64,000 bases of DNA from Streptomyces anulatus (GTDB lineage: Bacteria > Actinomycetota > Actinomycetes > Streptomycetales > Streptomycetaceae): assembly GCF_000721175.1 (NCBI RefSeq), contig NZ_JOEZ01000007.1, forward strand, positions 310,001-374,000. Direction: 5' to 3'. A model generated the notes under the pieces. The model searched no databases. It had not been told where the DNA came from and saw nothing but the letters and a program-made list of their open reading frames with translations. Within the stretch, counting starts at the first letter, position 1. Each line of letters begins with the position of its first letter. Below are positions 24,071-32,737 of the stretch, piece by piece. Both the position numbers and the translations under genes were made by a program.

Positions 24071-24466
24071 TCAGGCCTTCTTGGTCTCCCAGAAGATCCG
24101 GTCAACCTCAGCAATGAGGTCCAGAGCCTTCTGGCCCGTCTTCGGGTCGTTCGAGCCCTTGGCCGCGGAGAGCGCCTTCAGGGTGTCGTTGATCAGCTGG
24201 TGCAGCTCCGGGTACTTCTCGAAGTGCGGGGGCTTGAAGTAGTCGCTCCAGAGCACCGACACGTGGTGCTTCGCGAGCTCGGCGCGCTGCTCCTTGATCA
24301 GGACGGCGCGGGTGCGGAAGTCCGCGTCCTCGTTGGCCTGGTACTTCTCCTGGACGGCCTTGACCGACTCGGCCTCGATGCGGGCCTGGGCCGGGTCGTA
24401 CACGCCGCAGGGCAGGTCGCAGTGGGCGCTGACCTTCACCTTGGGGGCAAACAGGCGGGAAAGCAT
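24071..24466 (-). CDS. sodN: Nickel superoxide dismutase precursor
   Basis: A 131-residue protein. The first 14 residues (MLSRLFAPKVKVSA) are the propeptide, and the mature enzyme would start with HCDLPCGVYD, the nickel hook in which His1, Cys2 and Cys6 bind Ni. The rest of the family sequence follows, including AVLIKEQRAELAKHHVSVLW and IAEVDRIFWETKK at the end. It converts superoxide to oxygen and peroxide in the cytoplasm as a hexamer. The ribosome-binding site AGGAGG lies 8 bases upstream. The maturation protease gene is divergent, 189 bp away. In Streptomyces, expression depends on nickel through the Nur regulator and a small RNA derived from sodF; the sequence here alone does not show this. 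Confidence 0.98.
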   Translation of the reverse strand: MLSRLFAPKVKVSAHCDLPCGVYDPAQARIEAESVKAVQEKYQANEDADFRTRAVLIKEQRAELAKHHVSVLWSDYFKPPHFEKYPELHQLINDTLKALSAAKGSNDPKTGQKALDLIAEVDRIFWETKKA

Positions 24467-24655
24467 GGAGCTGTCCTCCTCGTGATCGTCTTCTCAGGTG
24501 GGACATTACTCCGTGGAGCGCCGCTTTCCGTGGCTGCCCCGGGGGCTTAGGTCAAAAGTCCGGTGTGAGAATCGGGCCGTCGGCCGAATGTACGGAGCCG
24601 CCCACGCGGCGGTGTGCTGACGATGTGCTGGAGGAGGGACCGGGAGGTGCCGGAG

Positions 24656-25084
24656 ATGCCGGAGCGGCGACAGGTTTCCGGAGGCGGGCGGGTGACGCGG
24701 CGTCCGCTGCGGGTGGTGGAGGTGACGGGCCCCTCGATGGTGCCCACGCTCTACCACGGCGACCTGCTGCTCGTGCAGTACGGGGCGCCCGTGCGTCCCG
24801 GTGACGTGGTGATCCTGCGGCACCCCTTCCAGCAGGACCTGCTGGTGGTCAAACGGGCCACCGAGCGGCGGCCCGGCGGCTGGTGGGTGCGGGGCGACAA
24901 CACCTTCGCGGGCGGGGACAGTACGGATTACGGGACCGTGCCGGAGGAGCTGGTGCTGGCCCGGGTGCGGGCCCGCTACCGGCCCCTGGCGAAGGGTCAG
25001 CGGTCGGTGACGGCCGTGCTGGGCTGGGCGGTCTCCGCGCTGCGGCCCGTGCGCTCGGCCTCCTCGCGCTTGCGGGCCCGGTAG
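24656..25084 (+). CDS. sodX: Nickel superoxide dismutase maturation protease
   Basis: A 142-residue S26-family signal-peptidase-like protein that removes the SodN propeptide. The catalytic Ser is in VVEVTGPSMVPTLYHGDLLL and the general-base Lys in DLLVVKRATE, the same pair as in signal peptidase I; WWVRGDNTFAGGDSTDYG is the conserved box E with G-D-N. No membrane helix is present, in keeping with a cytoplasmic partner of SodN. I chose ATG 24656 because GGGAGG lies eight bases upstream; an upstream start at 24614 has poorer support. The 3' end overlaps the convergent CGNR gene by 88 bp. Confidence 0.95.
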   Translation: MPERRQVSGGGRVTRRPLRVVEVTGPSMVPTLYHGDLLLVQYGAPVRPGDVVILRHPFQQDLLVVKRATERRPGGWWVRGDNTFAGGDSTDYGTVPEELVLARVRARYRPLAKGQRSVTAVLGWAVSALRPVRSASSRLRAR

Positions 25085-25617
25085 GCGGCCACGTTGGCCC
25101 GGGTCGCGCAGCGGTCCGAGCAGTAGCGCCTGGACCGGTTGGTGGAGGTGTCCAGGTAGGCGTTGCGGCACGGCAGCGCCTCGCACAGGCCGAGCCGGTC
25201 CACGCCGTGCCCGGTCAGGTGGAAGGCCAGGCCCATCGCCGCGATGGCCGCGTAACCGGCGGTCACGTTCGACGGATGGTCGGCCAGGTGCATGTGCCAG
25301 TCCGGCCTGCCGTCCTCGTCCCGTACGTCGTGTCCCGAGATCTGCGGACTCACCGGGAACTCCAGCAGCAGTGAGTTCAGCAGGTCGACCGCGAGCGTCT
25401 CGTCGCCGCCGTCGGCCGCCTCGAAGACCGCGCGCAGCCGCGCCCGTACGGAACGGAACCGGGTCACGTCCGCGTCCGTCGTCCGCCGCGCCGCCTGCTG
25501 ATTTGCGCCGAACAGCTCCCGGACCGCGTCGACGGAGGTGAGAGCGTCCTTGTTGCGGGCCGGCTCCTCGGTGTTGACCAGGCGCACGGCGTAGTCCGAG
25601 TAATAGGCCAGTTCCAC
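24997..25617 (-). CDS. CGNR zinc-finger (ABATE-type) regulator
   Basis: A 206-residue protein with an N-terminal ABATE domain (ELAYYSDYAVRLVNTEEPAR, and later HLADHPSNVTAGYAAIAAMG) that is thought to bind a small ligand, and a C-terminal zinc finger LCEALPCRNAYLDTSTNRSR, then RYCSDRCATRANVAAYRARK, with two C-x-x-C type pairs and the NRSRRYCS signature. Such proteins are presumed ligand-responsive DNA-binding regulators. GTG 25617 has AAGGA upstream. It is divergent from the methyltransferase, 88 bp apart, with an inverted repeat GGTC-N4-GACC between them. Its last 88 bp overlap sodX on the other strand. Confidence 0.9.
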   Translation of the reverse strand: MELAYYSDYAVRLVNTEEPARNKDALTSVDAVRELFGANQQAARRTTDADVTRFRSVRARLRAVFEAADGGDETLAVDLLNSLLLEFPVSPQISGHDVRDEDGRPDWHMHLADHPSNVTAGYAAIAAMGLAFHLTGHGVDRLGLCEALPCRNAYLDTSTNRSRRYCSDRCATRANVAAYRARKREEAERTGRSAETAQPSTAVTDR

Positions 25618-25667
25618 TTGTAGTCCTTACGGCGTCGGTCTAGAGTCGGGGCATCGGCCAGTGTAAT

Positions 25668-25679
25668 GGTCGGTTGACC
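25668..25679. promoter_or_regulatory. Inverted repeat in the CGNR/methyltransferase divergent promoter
   Basis: GGTC (25668-25671), four spacer bases, GACC (25676-25679). It lies between the two divergent starts and could be an autoregulatory site of the CGNR protein. The repeat is short, so the call is tentative. Confidence 0.3.
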
Positions 25680-25705
25680 GGAACGGGCATTACGTGGAGG
25701 TTGAC

Positions 25706-26467
25706 GTGACGGAGACGGCTACGGGCACCGACTGGCAGTCCTGGCAGGAGAGCTGGGACCGGCAGCAGGAGTGGTACATGCCTGACCGCGAGGAGCGGTT
25801 CCGGGTGATGCTGGACATGGTCGAGGCGGTCGTCGGACCGGAACCACGGGTGCTGGACCTCGCGTGCGGTACGGGAAGTATTACGGACCGGCTCCTCAAG
25901 CGGTTCCCGAAGGCCACGAGCACCGGAGTCGACCTCGACCCCGCGCTGCTGGCCATCGCCCGCGGCACCTTCGAGGGCGACGGCCGGGTCACCTTCGTCA
26001 CCGCCGACCTCAAGGACCCGGACTGGACCGCCCGGCTGCCCCACACCTCGTACGACGCCGTCCTCACCGCCACCGCCCTGCACTGGCTGCACAGTGAGCC
26101 GCTCGCCACGCTGTACGGGCAGATCGGCGGCCTCGTGCGGGACGGCGGTGTGTTCATGAACGCCGATCACATGATCGACACCGGCACGCCCCGGATCAAC
26201 GCCGCCGAACGCGCCCACCGGCACGCCGCGATGGACCGCGCCAAGGCCGCCGGGGCGCTGGACTGGGCGCAGTGGTGGGCCGTCGCCGCGAAGGACCCGG
26301 TCCTCGCCGCACCCACCGCCGAACGGTTCGCGATCTACGGTGAGCACGCGGACGGCGACATGCCCTCCGCCGGCTGGCACGCCCGCACCCTGCTGGCCGC
26401 CGGCTTCGCCGAGGCCCGCGCGGTCTGGGCGTCCCCCTCGGACACCCTGGTCCTCGCCGTGAAGTAG
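25706..26467 (+). CDS. Class I SAM-dependent methyltransferase
   Basis: A 253-residue methyltransferase. Motif I is VLDLACGTGSITDRLLKRFP (G-x-G-x-G near residue 46), the acidic residue that binds the ribose is in STGVDLDPALLAIA, and VTFVTADLKDPDW plus YDAVLTATALHWL supply motifs II and III. The acceptor is unknown; the layout is that of small-molecule or tRNA-like methyltransferases of the UbiE/Cys type. I prefer GTG 25706, since the GGAGG ribosome-binding site lies five bases before it and directly after the possible upstream GTG at 25694. It is divergent from the CGNR regulator, which may control it. Confidence 0.9.
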   Translation: MTETATGTDWQSWQESWDRQQEWYMPDREERFRVMLDMVEAVVGPEPRVLDLACGTGSITDRLLKRFPKATSTGVDLDPALLAIARGTFEGDGRVTFVTADLKDPDWTARLPHTSYDAVLTATALHWLHSEPLATLYGQIGGLVRDGGVFMNADHMIDTGTPRINAAERAHRHAAMDRAKAAGALDWAQWWAVAAKDPVLAAPTAERFAIYGEHADGDMPSAGWHARTLLAAGFAEARAVWASPSDTLVLAVK

Positions 26468-26675
26468 GCGAAGCAGGCGAAGTAGGTGAGGTGGGCCTCA
26501 GCCGCGCAGCGGTGACGAGGGGCGGTACGGCCATCAGGCCCGTACCGACTGCGTCACCGGCTTCGGGGCTCCGGCACCCAGGGGCCCCTGTTTCCGGAGC
26601 CGCCGCTCTCCCGGCAGCAGGTGAAGGACCTGGTCACCGGCCCGGAGGTGCTGCCGAAGGGCTGAGGGGCGTGGA
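26468..26675. other. Gap with a possible gene remnant
   Basis: No complete gene is seen. The plus strand carries a short stretch that reads GPLFPEPPLSRQQVKDLVTG and ends PEVLPKG-stop at about 26664, which resembles the C-terminus of Streptomyces anti-sigma or lipoprotein-like hypothetical proteins; nothing upstream in the same frame is protein-like, so it is probably a decayed end. Confidence 0.3.
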
Positions 26676-26723
26676 CGCACGGGAGGGCGGTACGGACCGG
26701 AGTCCGTACCGCCCTCCCGTGCG
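26676..26723. terminator. Perfect 22-bp stem hairpin, bidirectional terminator
   Basis: The arms 26676-26697 and 26702-26723 are perfectly complementary over 22 bp around the tetraloop CGGA. The hairpin lies between the convergent methyltransferase and amino-acid ABC ATPase genes, so it can end transcription from both sides. It is about 33 bp from the ATPase stop codon. Confidence 0.85.
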
Positions 26724-26755
26724 CGACGGGGCCGTGTGCGACGGGCCCCGAAGAG

Positions 26756-27516
<761 letters not shown>

Positions 27517-27520
<4 letters not shown>

Positions 27521-28485
27521 GCGGAGACACCTCCGGAGGGCCGGTTGCTGAACGAGGCGAGGCTGACCTTGACGCGCTGCAGCGGCGTGAGGGGCAGCGA
27601 GCGCAGCGAGCCGCGGGCGTAACGGCGCTCCAGGTAGTACTGGCCGACGCTGAACACGCTGGTCATCACGATGTACCAGATGGACGCGACGAACAGCATC
27701 TCCATCACCGCGTACGACGTGGAGCCGATCTGGGAAGTGGAGCGGAGCAGCTCGTTGTACGTGACCGCGTAGACCAGCGAGGAGGTCTTGAGCATGTTGA
27801 TGAACTCGTTGCCGGTCGGCGGGATGATCACCCGCAGCGCCTGCGGGAGGACCACGCGGCGCATGGTCTTGGCCTGGGTCATGCCCAGCGCGTGCGAGGC
27901 CTCGGTCTGGCCCTCGTCGACCGACTGGATGCCGGCGCGGCAGATCTCCGCCATGTAGGCGGCCTCGTTCAGGGCGAGCCCCAGCAGGGCGCACATGAAC
28001 GGAGTCATGACGTCCGTCATCTCGTCCTTGTAGATGAACGGGATGTTCAGGACCGGGAAGATCAGCGCCAGGTTGAACCAGAGCAGCAGCTGTACGTAGA
28101 CCGGGGTGCCGCGGAAGAACCAGATGTACAGCCAGGCCACCCAGCTGGTGACCGGGTTCTTCGACAGCCGCATCACGGCCAGCACGACGCCGAGGATCAC
28201 GCCGAGCACCATCGCGAGGACGCTGATCAGCAGGGTGCGGCCCGCACCGGCGACGACGGTGCTGTCGAACAGCTTGTCGCCGACGGCCTGCCACTGGATG
28301 TTGCCCTGCGAGAAGGCGTACCCGAGGGCGACGAGGAGGCCGATGACCACGGCGCCGCTGACCCAGCGGCCGACATGGCGGACGGGAATGGCCTTGATGT
28401 TCTCCGGGGCCGTGGTGGCGGCCTTGGAGACGTGCACCTGGCCGGCCGGTGAGCCGGCGGGTGTCTTGTCGAACTTGTCAGTCAT
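27517..28485 (-). CDS. Polar amino-acid ABC transporter permease
   Basis: A 322-residue membrane protein of the HisM/GlnP family. The N-terminal 45 residues are cytoplasmic, followed by a first helix ([19 protein letters not shown]), and five more hydrophobic segments. The signature EAA loop that contacts the ATPase is [20 protein letters not shown] with [20 protein letters not shown]. It overlaps the ATPase gene by 4 bp and begins 28 bp after the binding-protein gene, so the three form one operon. The start ATG is at 28485. Confidence 0.93.
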
Positions 28486-28513
28486 CGTGACTGCCCTTCG
28501 GTGAAGCGTCCGG

Positions 28514-29476
28514 TCACTTGCCGCCGTTGATGGCGGCCTTGTCGATCGCTCCCGTGCCGGCGCCCCACTTGTCGAGCACCTTCTGGTACGAACCGTCGGC
28601 GATGATCGCGTCGACGGCCTCCTTCAGGGCGTCGCGCAGCCCGGTGTTGGTCTTCTTGACGGCGATGCCGAAGGGGCCGGCGTCGACCTGCTCGCCCACG
28701 ACCTCGAACGCCTTGCCGCCGTCGGCCTTGCGGGCCAGGTCGACCGCGACCGGGTAGTCGTTGACACCGGCGACCGAACCGCCGGACTTGACGCGGGTCT
28801 GCGCCTCCGTGTCGTTCTCGAACGACTCGATCTTGATGGCCTTCTTGCCGCCGTCCGTGCAGGCCTTCGACTGCTTCTTGAGGGCCTCCTCGTACGTGGT
28901 GCCGCGCTGCACAGCCGCGGGCTTTCCGCAGAGGTCCTCGATGGAGTTGATGTTCTGCGGGTTGCCCTTCTTCGTGTACACGGCGGTACCCGCGAGGAAG
29001 TAGTCGACGAAGTCGACGCCTTCGCCGAGCTTCTTGCCGGAGTCGTCCAGGCCCTCCTGGCGCTGCTTGTTGTCCGTGATGGACGACATCGCGATGTCGT
29101 GGCGCCCGCTGTTCAGGGCGGTGATCAGGCCGTCGAAGGAGCCCGAGGTGAACTCGAACTTCACGCCGAGCTGCTTGCCGAGGGCGTCGGCCAGATCAGG
29201 GTCGACGCCCACGATCTTTCCGTTCTCGACGGACTCCATCGGGGCGTACTCGGCGTTCGTGCCGACCTTGATCACACCGGACTTCTGGTACTTCTCCGGC
29301 AGCTTGGAGAAGAGCGGCGCGCCGCTCTTGGTCTCCTTGCCGCTGCCGCTCTCCTGGGAGGAGCTGTCGGTCTGGTCGCCACAGGCGGTGAGGAGCAGCG
29401 AGCCGGCGACCGCGATGGCGCCGACCGCCGAGATCCGGGTCCTGGCGGTCGTGCGACGCGTGATGCTTGCGGTCAT
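28514..29476 (-). CDS. Amino-acid ABC transporter substrate-binding lipoprotein
   Basis: A 320-residue binding protein with a lipoprotein signal: basic residues, a hydrophobic stretch, and the lipobox LLLTACGDQ, so the mature Cys is anchored to the outer face of the membrane. A Ser/Gly linker precedes the binding fold, which has GVIKVGTNAEYAPMESVENG at the start, VEFTSGSFDGLITALNSGRH-like sequence (FEFTSGSFDGLITALNSGRH) and DIAMSSITDNKQRQEGLD. These are features of the glutamate/glutamine/polar amino acid family. ATG 29476 has GGAGG upstream. It is the first gene of the operon. Confidence 0.95.
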   Translation of the reverse strand: MTASITRRTTARTRISAVGAIAVAGSLLLTACGDQTDSSSQESGSGKETKSGAPLFSKLPEKYQKSGVIKVGTNAEYAPMESVENGKIVGVDPDLADALGKQLGVKFEFTSGSFDGLITALNSGRHDIAMSSITDNKQRQEGLDDSGKKLGEGVDFVDYFLAGTAVYTKKGNPQNINSIEDLCGKPAAVQRGTTYEEALKKQSKACTDGGKKAIKIESFENDTEAQTRVKSGGSVAGVNDYPVAVDLARKADGGKAFEVVGEQVDAGPFGIAVKKTNTGLRDALKEAVDAIIADGSYQKVLDKWGAGTGAIDKAAINGGK

Positions 29477-30001
29477 GTCGGGATCCTCCGGCAGGTGAGG
29501 GTGAGGTGCAGGTGGGCGGCTTGGCACGCACCTTCGGGTGTCGCCACCTTGTGTGATGACGGCATCCTGCCACTCGGACTGGCTCATTCAGGGGTCCAGC
29601 CATGTCAAAATCGGATAACGGGCGACCCCCGAACATCAATGGCCGGTACCTCGGGACCGGATCATCTGCGGGAATTCGTTCCCCTCGCCGGAGAATCTTC
29701 GGTGCGTCTCGACTGGTGGACGGCATTTATGTCGGTTTGCCGACTTGTCCAGATATTCGACTATGAGTCACGTCACCGCATCGATATGGACTCGTCCGTA
29801 ACACCGTTCGTCCGGTAAGAAAGACGTTTACACCCCTCATCCGGGGCTCAGGGCGCGTGTGCGGCGCGCCCGCGCGTATGTACCTCATCCCTGCCAGGGC
29901 GGGCCAACCGCTCGGTGCGGGGCACGTACGCGGTGCCCGCCCACCCCTCCTCAACCAGGAGTGGCCACCCTCAAACGATGAAGACTTAAGGGGTCAACAC
30001 C
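29477..30001. other. 525-bp divergent intergenic region
   Basis: This gap separates the binding-protein gene and the malic enzyme gene. No protein-coding gene or tRNA is seen. It should hold promoters in both directions. The plus strand carries AAGGGGTC directly before the malic enzyme ATG, which is its ribosome-binding site. The part near 29760-29830 is AT-richer than its surroundings. No convincing operator was identified. Confidence 0.6.
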
Positions 30002-31243
30002 ATGGCAGCGGAGATCGTCAATCCTCGCAGCGACAGCACTACTGACAGTGGCATCCAGCGCACGAGCGCAGCGGACACCGGGGCCGACGAGCCCTTCGAT
30101 CCGGCCTTCGCCCTCCACCGGGGCGGGAAGATGGCCGTGCAGGCCACCGTCCCGATCCGGGACAAGGACGACCTTTCCCTGGCGTACACGCCCGGTGTGG
30201 CGAAAGTGTGCAGCGCCATCGCCGACAACCCCGAGCTCGTCCACGACTACACCTGGAAGTCCCAGGTCGTGGCCGTCGTGACGGACGGCACCGCCGTGCT
30301 CGGGCTCGGCGACATCGGACCCGAGGCGTCCCTCCCCGTCATGGAGGGCAAGGCCATCCTCTTCAAGCAGTTCGGCGGCGTCGACGCGGTGCCGATCGCA
30401 CTCGCGACCACCGACGCCGACGAGATCGTCGACACCGTCGTCCGGCTCGCTCCGTCCTTCGGCGGCGTGAACCTGGAGGACATCTCGGCGCCCCGGTGCT
30501 TCGAGATCGAGCGCAAGCTCCAGGAGCGCCTGGACATCCCGGTCTTCCACGACGACCAGCACGGCACCGCCGTCGTCACCCTCGCCGCCCTGCGCAACGC
30601 CGCGAAGCTCTCCGGGCGGACGCTCGGCGACCTGCGCGGCGTCATCTCCGGCGCGGGCGCGGCGGGCGTGGCCATCGCCAAGTTCCTGCTGGAGGCCGGC
30701 ATCGGCGACATCGCGGTGGCTGACCGCAAGGGCATCGTCAGCCGCGACCGCGACGACCTCACCGAGGTCAAGCGCGAGCTGGCCGAGCTCACCAACCGGG
30801 CCGGCCTCTCCGGTTCGCTGGACACGGCGCTCGCCGGTGCGGACGTCTTCATCGGCGTCTCCGGCGGTACGGTCCCGGAGGCGGCGGTGGCCTCCATGGC
30901 GCCCGGTGCGTACGTCTTCGCGATGGCCAACCCGAACCCGGAGGTCCACCCGGACGTCGCGCACAAGTACGCGGCCGTCGTGGCGACCGGCCGTTCGGAC
31001 TTCCCGAACCAGATCAACAACGTGCTGGCGTTCCCGGGCATCTTCGCGGGCGCGCTCCAGGTCCGGGCCTCCCGGATCACCGAGGGCATGAAGATCGCGG
31101 CGGCGAACGCACTGGCCGACGTGGTCGGCGATGAGCTGGCGGCGGACTACGTGATCCCGTCGCCGTTCGACGAGCGGGTCGCTCCGGCGGTCACCGCGGC
31201 GGTGGCGGCGGCGGCCCGTGCGGAGGGTGTGGCCCGGCGCTGA
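30002..31243 (+). CDS. NAD(P)-dependent malic enzyme
   Basis: A 413-residue malic enzyme, which oxidatively decarboxylates malate to pyruvate and CO2. The N-terminal domain has VQATVPIRDKDDLSLAYTPG with the catalytic Tyr and later VVTDGTAVLGLGDIGPEASL, and the metal-binding acidic residues in GGVNLEDISAPRCFEIE and the catalytic FHDDQHGTAVV. The dinucleotide domain carries GVISGAGAAGVAIAKFLLEA. The cofactor is not decided by these motifs; from memory the Streptomyces protein of this length next to an ABC operon is the NADP-dependent one. The 40-residue N-terminal tail is polar. AAGGGG lies in front of the ATG. Confidence 0.95.
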   Translation: MAAEIVNPRSDSTTDSGIQRTSAADTGADEPFDPAFALHRGGKMAVQATVPIRDKDDLSLAYTPGVAKVCSAIADNPELVHDYTWKSQVVAVVTDGTAVLGLGDIGPEASLPVMEGKAILFKQFGGVDAVPIALATTDADEIVDTVVRLAPSFGGVNLEDISAPRCFEIERKLQERLDIPVFHDDQHGTAVVTLAALRNAAKLSGRTLGDLRGVISGAGAAGVAIAKFLLEAGIGDIAVADRKGIVSRDRDDLTEVKRELAELTNRAGLSGSLDTALAGADVFIGVSGGTVPEAAVASMAPGAYVFAMANPNPEVHPDVAHKYAAVVATGRSDFPNQINNVLAFPGIFAGALQVRASRITEGMKIAAANALADVVGDELAADYVIPSPFDERVAPAVTAAVAAAARAEGVARR

Positions 31244-31420
31244 GTCCGCGGTTGAGCGGTTGTGTGGTGGGCGGGGCCTGTGGGTGGGGCCCCGCCCGTT
31301 CGCCTTTCCGCGTACCCGGCGAGGGGGCCGGTCACCTGTCAGCGCTTCCGGCTTGAACCGGGCACCTTTCAGCCTTCCCAGAGCCCTCGGGTCAGCGCCC
31401 CCGGGGGCTCCGCCCCTGGA
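31244..31420. other. Start of the gap after the malic enzyme
   Basis: No gene is seen. The last 25 bases form the hairpin-prone GGGGGCTCCGCCCCTGG, which belongs to the common Streptomyces intergenic repeat and could end transcription of the malic enzyme gene. Confidence 0.45.
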
Positions 31421-31613
31421 CCCCCGCTCCTCAAACGTCGGAGGGGCTGGGTGTGTGGTCCCTGGCTCGTCAAGTGTCGGAGGGGCTGGGTGTGTGGTCT
31501 CCCGCTCCTCCAGCGCTGGAGGGGCTGGGTGTGTGGTCCCTGGCTCCTCAAGCGCGGAGGGCTGGGTGTGCGGCCCTTGGCTCCTCCAGCGCCGGAGGGC
31601 CCGGCCGGCTCGG
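31421..31613. repeat. Tandem 39-bp repeat array
   Basis: Five head-to-tail copies are seen: 31421-31459, 31460-31498, 31499-31537 (each 39 bp), a 37-bp copy 31538-31574 and a diverged copy 31575-31613. Each contains CTCCTCAAGCGTCGGAGG-like sequence, a short inverted repeat (copy three is the exact palindrome CTCCAGCGCTGGAG), followed by GGGCTGGGTGTGTGGT. The arms would fold as a series of small hairpins in RNA. It lies between the malic enzyme and the oxidoreductase gene. Confidence 0.85.
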
Positions 31614-31671
31614 CAGGGCCGGTTGGCGTGCGTCACACGCGCAGGCGGTTTCGTTGGCGCCCCGCCCCGCC

Positions 31672-31677
31672 TATCGT
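31672..31677 (+). promoter_or_regulatory. -10 element of a leaderless transcript (oxidoreductase gene)
   Basis: TATCGT ends 6 nt before the ATG at 31684 with no ribosome-binding site between. The spacing and TANNNT form suggest that the mRNA begins at the start codon. Confidence 0.5.
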
Positions 31678-31683
31678 CGAGCC

Positions 31684-32652
31684 ATGTTCGCCGCCTACGC
31701 AGCCCGCATCGACCCCGACCGGCCCCTCGACGGCCTGGAACTGGGTGATCGCCCGGCACCCGAGACGCGTCCCGGATGGACCACCGTCACCGTCCGGGCC
31801 GCTTCCCTGAACCACCACGACCTCTGGTCCCTGCGTGGAGTGGGCCTCCCGCAGGACCGGCTGCCGATCATCCTCGGCTGCGATGCCGCAGGCGTCGACC
31901 AGGACGGCAACGAGGTCGTCCTGCACTCCGTCGTCGGGCAGTCGGGGCACGGCGTCGGGCCGAAGGAGCCGCGCTCCATCCTCACCGAGCGCTACCAGGG
32001 CACCTTCGCCGAGCAGGTCACCGTCCCGGCCTGGAACGTGCTGCCCAAGCCGAAGGAGCTCAGCTTCGAGGAGGCGGCCTGTCTGCCGACCGCCTGGCTC
32101 ACCGCGTACCGGATGCTGTTCACCAACGCCGGGGTGCGCCCCGGCGATTCCGTGCTCGTCCAGGGCGCGGGCGGCGGGGTCGCCACCGCAGCGATCGTGC
32201 TCGGGAAGGCCGCCGGGCTGCGGGTCTTCGCCACCAGCCGGGACAAGGCCAAGCGCGAGCGGGCGGTCGAGCTCGGCGCGCTGGAGGCGTACGAGCCCGG
32301 CGCCCGGCTGCCGCAGCGGGTGGACGCCGTCATCGAGACCGTGGGGGCCGCCACCTGGTCCCACTCCGTGAAGTCACTGCGCCCGGGCGGCACCCTCGTC
32401 ATCTCCGGGGCCACCAGCGGCGACCGGCCCGCGCACGCCGAGCTGACCCGGATCTTCTTCCTGGAGCTGAAGGTCGTCGGCTCCACCATGGGGTCCAAGG
32501 ACGAGCTGGAGGACCTGCTCGCGTTCTGCGCCACCACCGGGGTGCGCCCGGTCATCGACGAGGTGCTGCCGCTGGACCGGGCCCGCGAGGGGTTCCAGCG
32601 GCTGGAGTCGGGCGACCTCTTCGGGAAGATCGTACTCACGCCGACCTCCTAG
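31684..32652 (+). CDS. Zinc-binding-dehydrogenase family oxidoreductase (quinone-reductase-like)
   Basis: A 322-residue medium-chain dehydrogenase/reductase. The N-terminal catalytic domain has VTVRAASLNHHDLWSLRGVG and LPIILGCDAAGV; the zinc ligands of alcohol dehydrogenases are not all present, so it is closer to quinone oxidoreductases. The nucleotide-binding motif is VLVQGAGGGVATAAIVLGKA (GxGGGVA), followed by LRVFATSRDKAKRERAVELG, where Ser and Arg suggest NADPH. The substrate is unknown. It appears to be read from a leaderless promoter and is followed after 66 bp by the GH5 gene on the same strand. Confidence 0.9.
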   Translation: MFAAYAARIDPDRPLDGLELGDRPAPETRPGWTTVTVRAASLNHHDLWSLRGVGLPQDRLPIILGCDAAGVDQDGNEVVLHSVVGQSGHGVGPKEPRSILTERYQGTFAEQVTVPAWNVLPKPKELSFEEAACLPTAWLTAYRMLFTNAGVRPGDSVLVQGAGGGVATAAIVLGKAAGLRVFATSRDKAKRERAVELGALEAYEPGARLPQRVDAVIETVGAATWSHSVKSLRPGGTLVISGATSGDRPAHAELTRIFFLELKVVGSTMGSKDELEDLLAFCATTGVRPVIDEVLPLDRAREGFQRLESGDLFGKIVLTPTS

Positions 32653-32707
32653 GTCTGCCAGAAACTCTTCGGTGACAGATACTTGAGGGTTGCTCATCTT
32701 TGCTGAT

Positions 32708-32737
32708 GTGCTCTGCCCATGCGAATGGGCAGAGCAC
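32708..32737 (+). promoter_or_regulatory. 13-bp perfect hairpin over the GH5 start codon
   Basis: GTGCTCTGCCCAT (32708-32720) and ATGGGCAGAGCAC (32725-32737) are exact complements around the loop GCGA. The first ATG of the GH5 gene (32719) lies at the top of the left arm and loop, and the second (32725) opens the right arm. In RNA it would hide the start; in DNA it could be an operator. There is no visible Shine-Dalgarno sequence upstream of either ATG. Confidence 0.6.

Noticed and set aside
31421..31613. CRISPR array
   Set aside because: The copies are directly adjacent without unique spacers and no cas genes are nearby.
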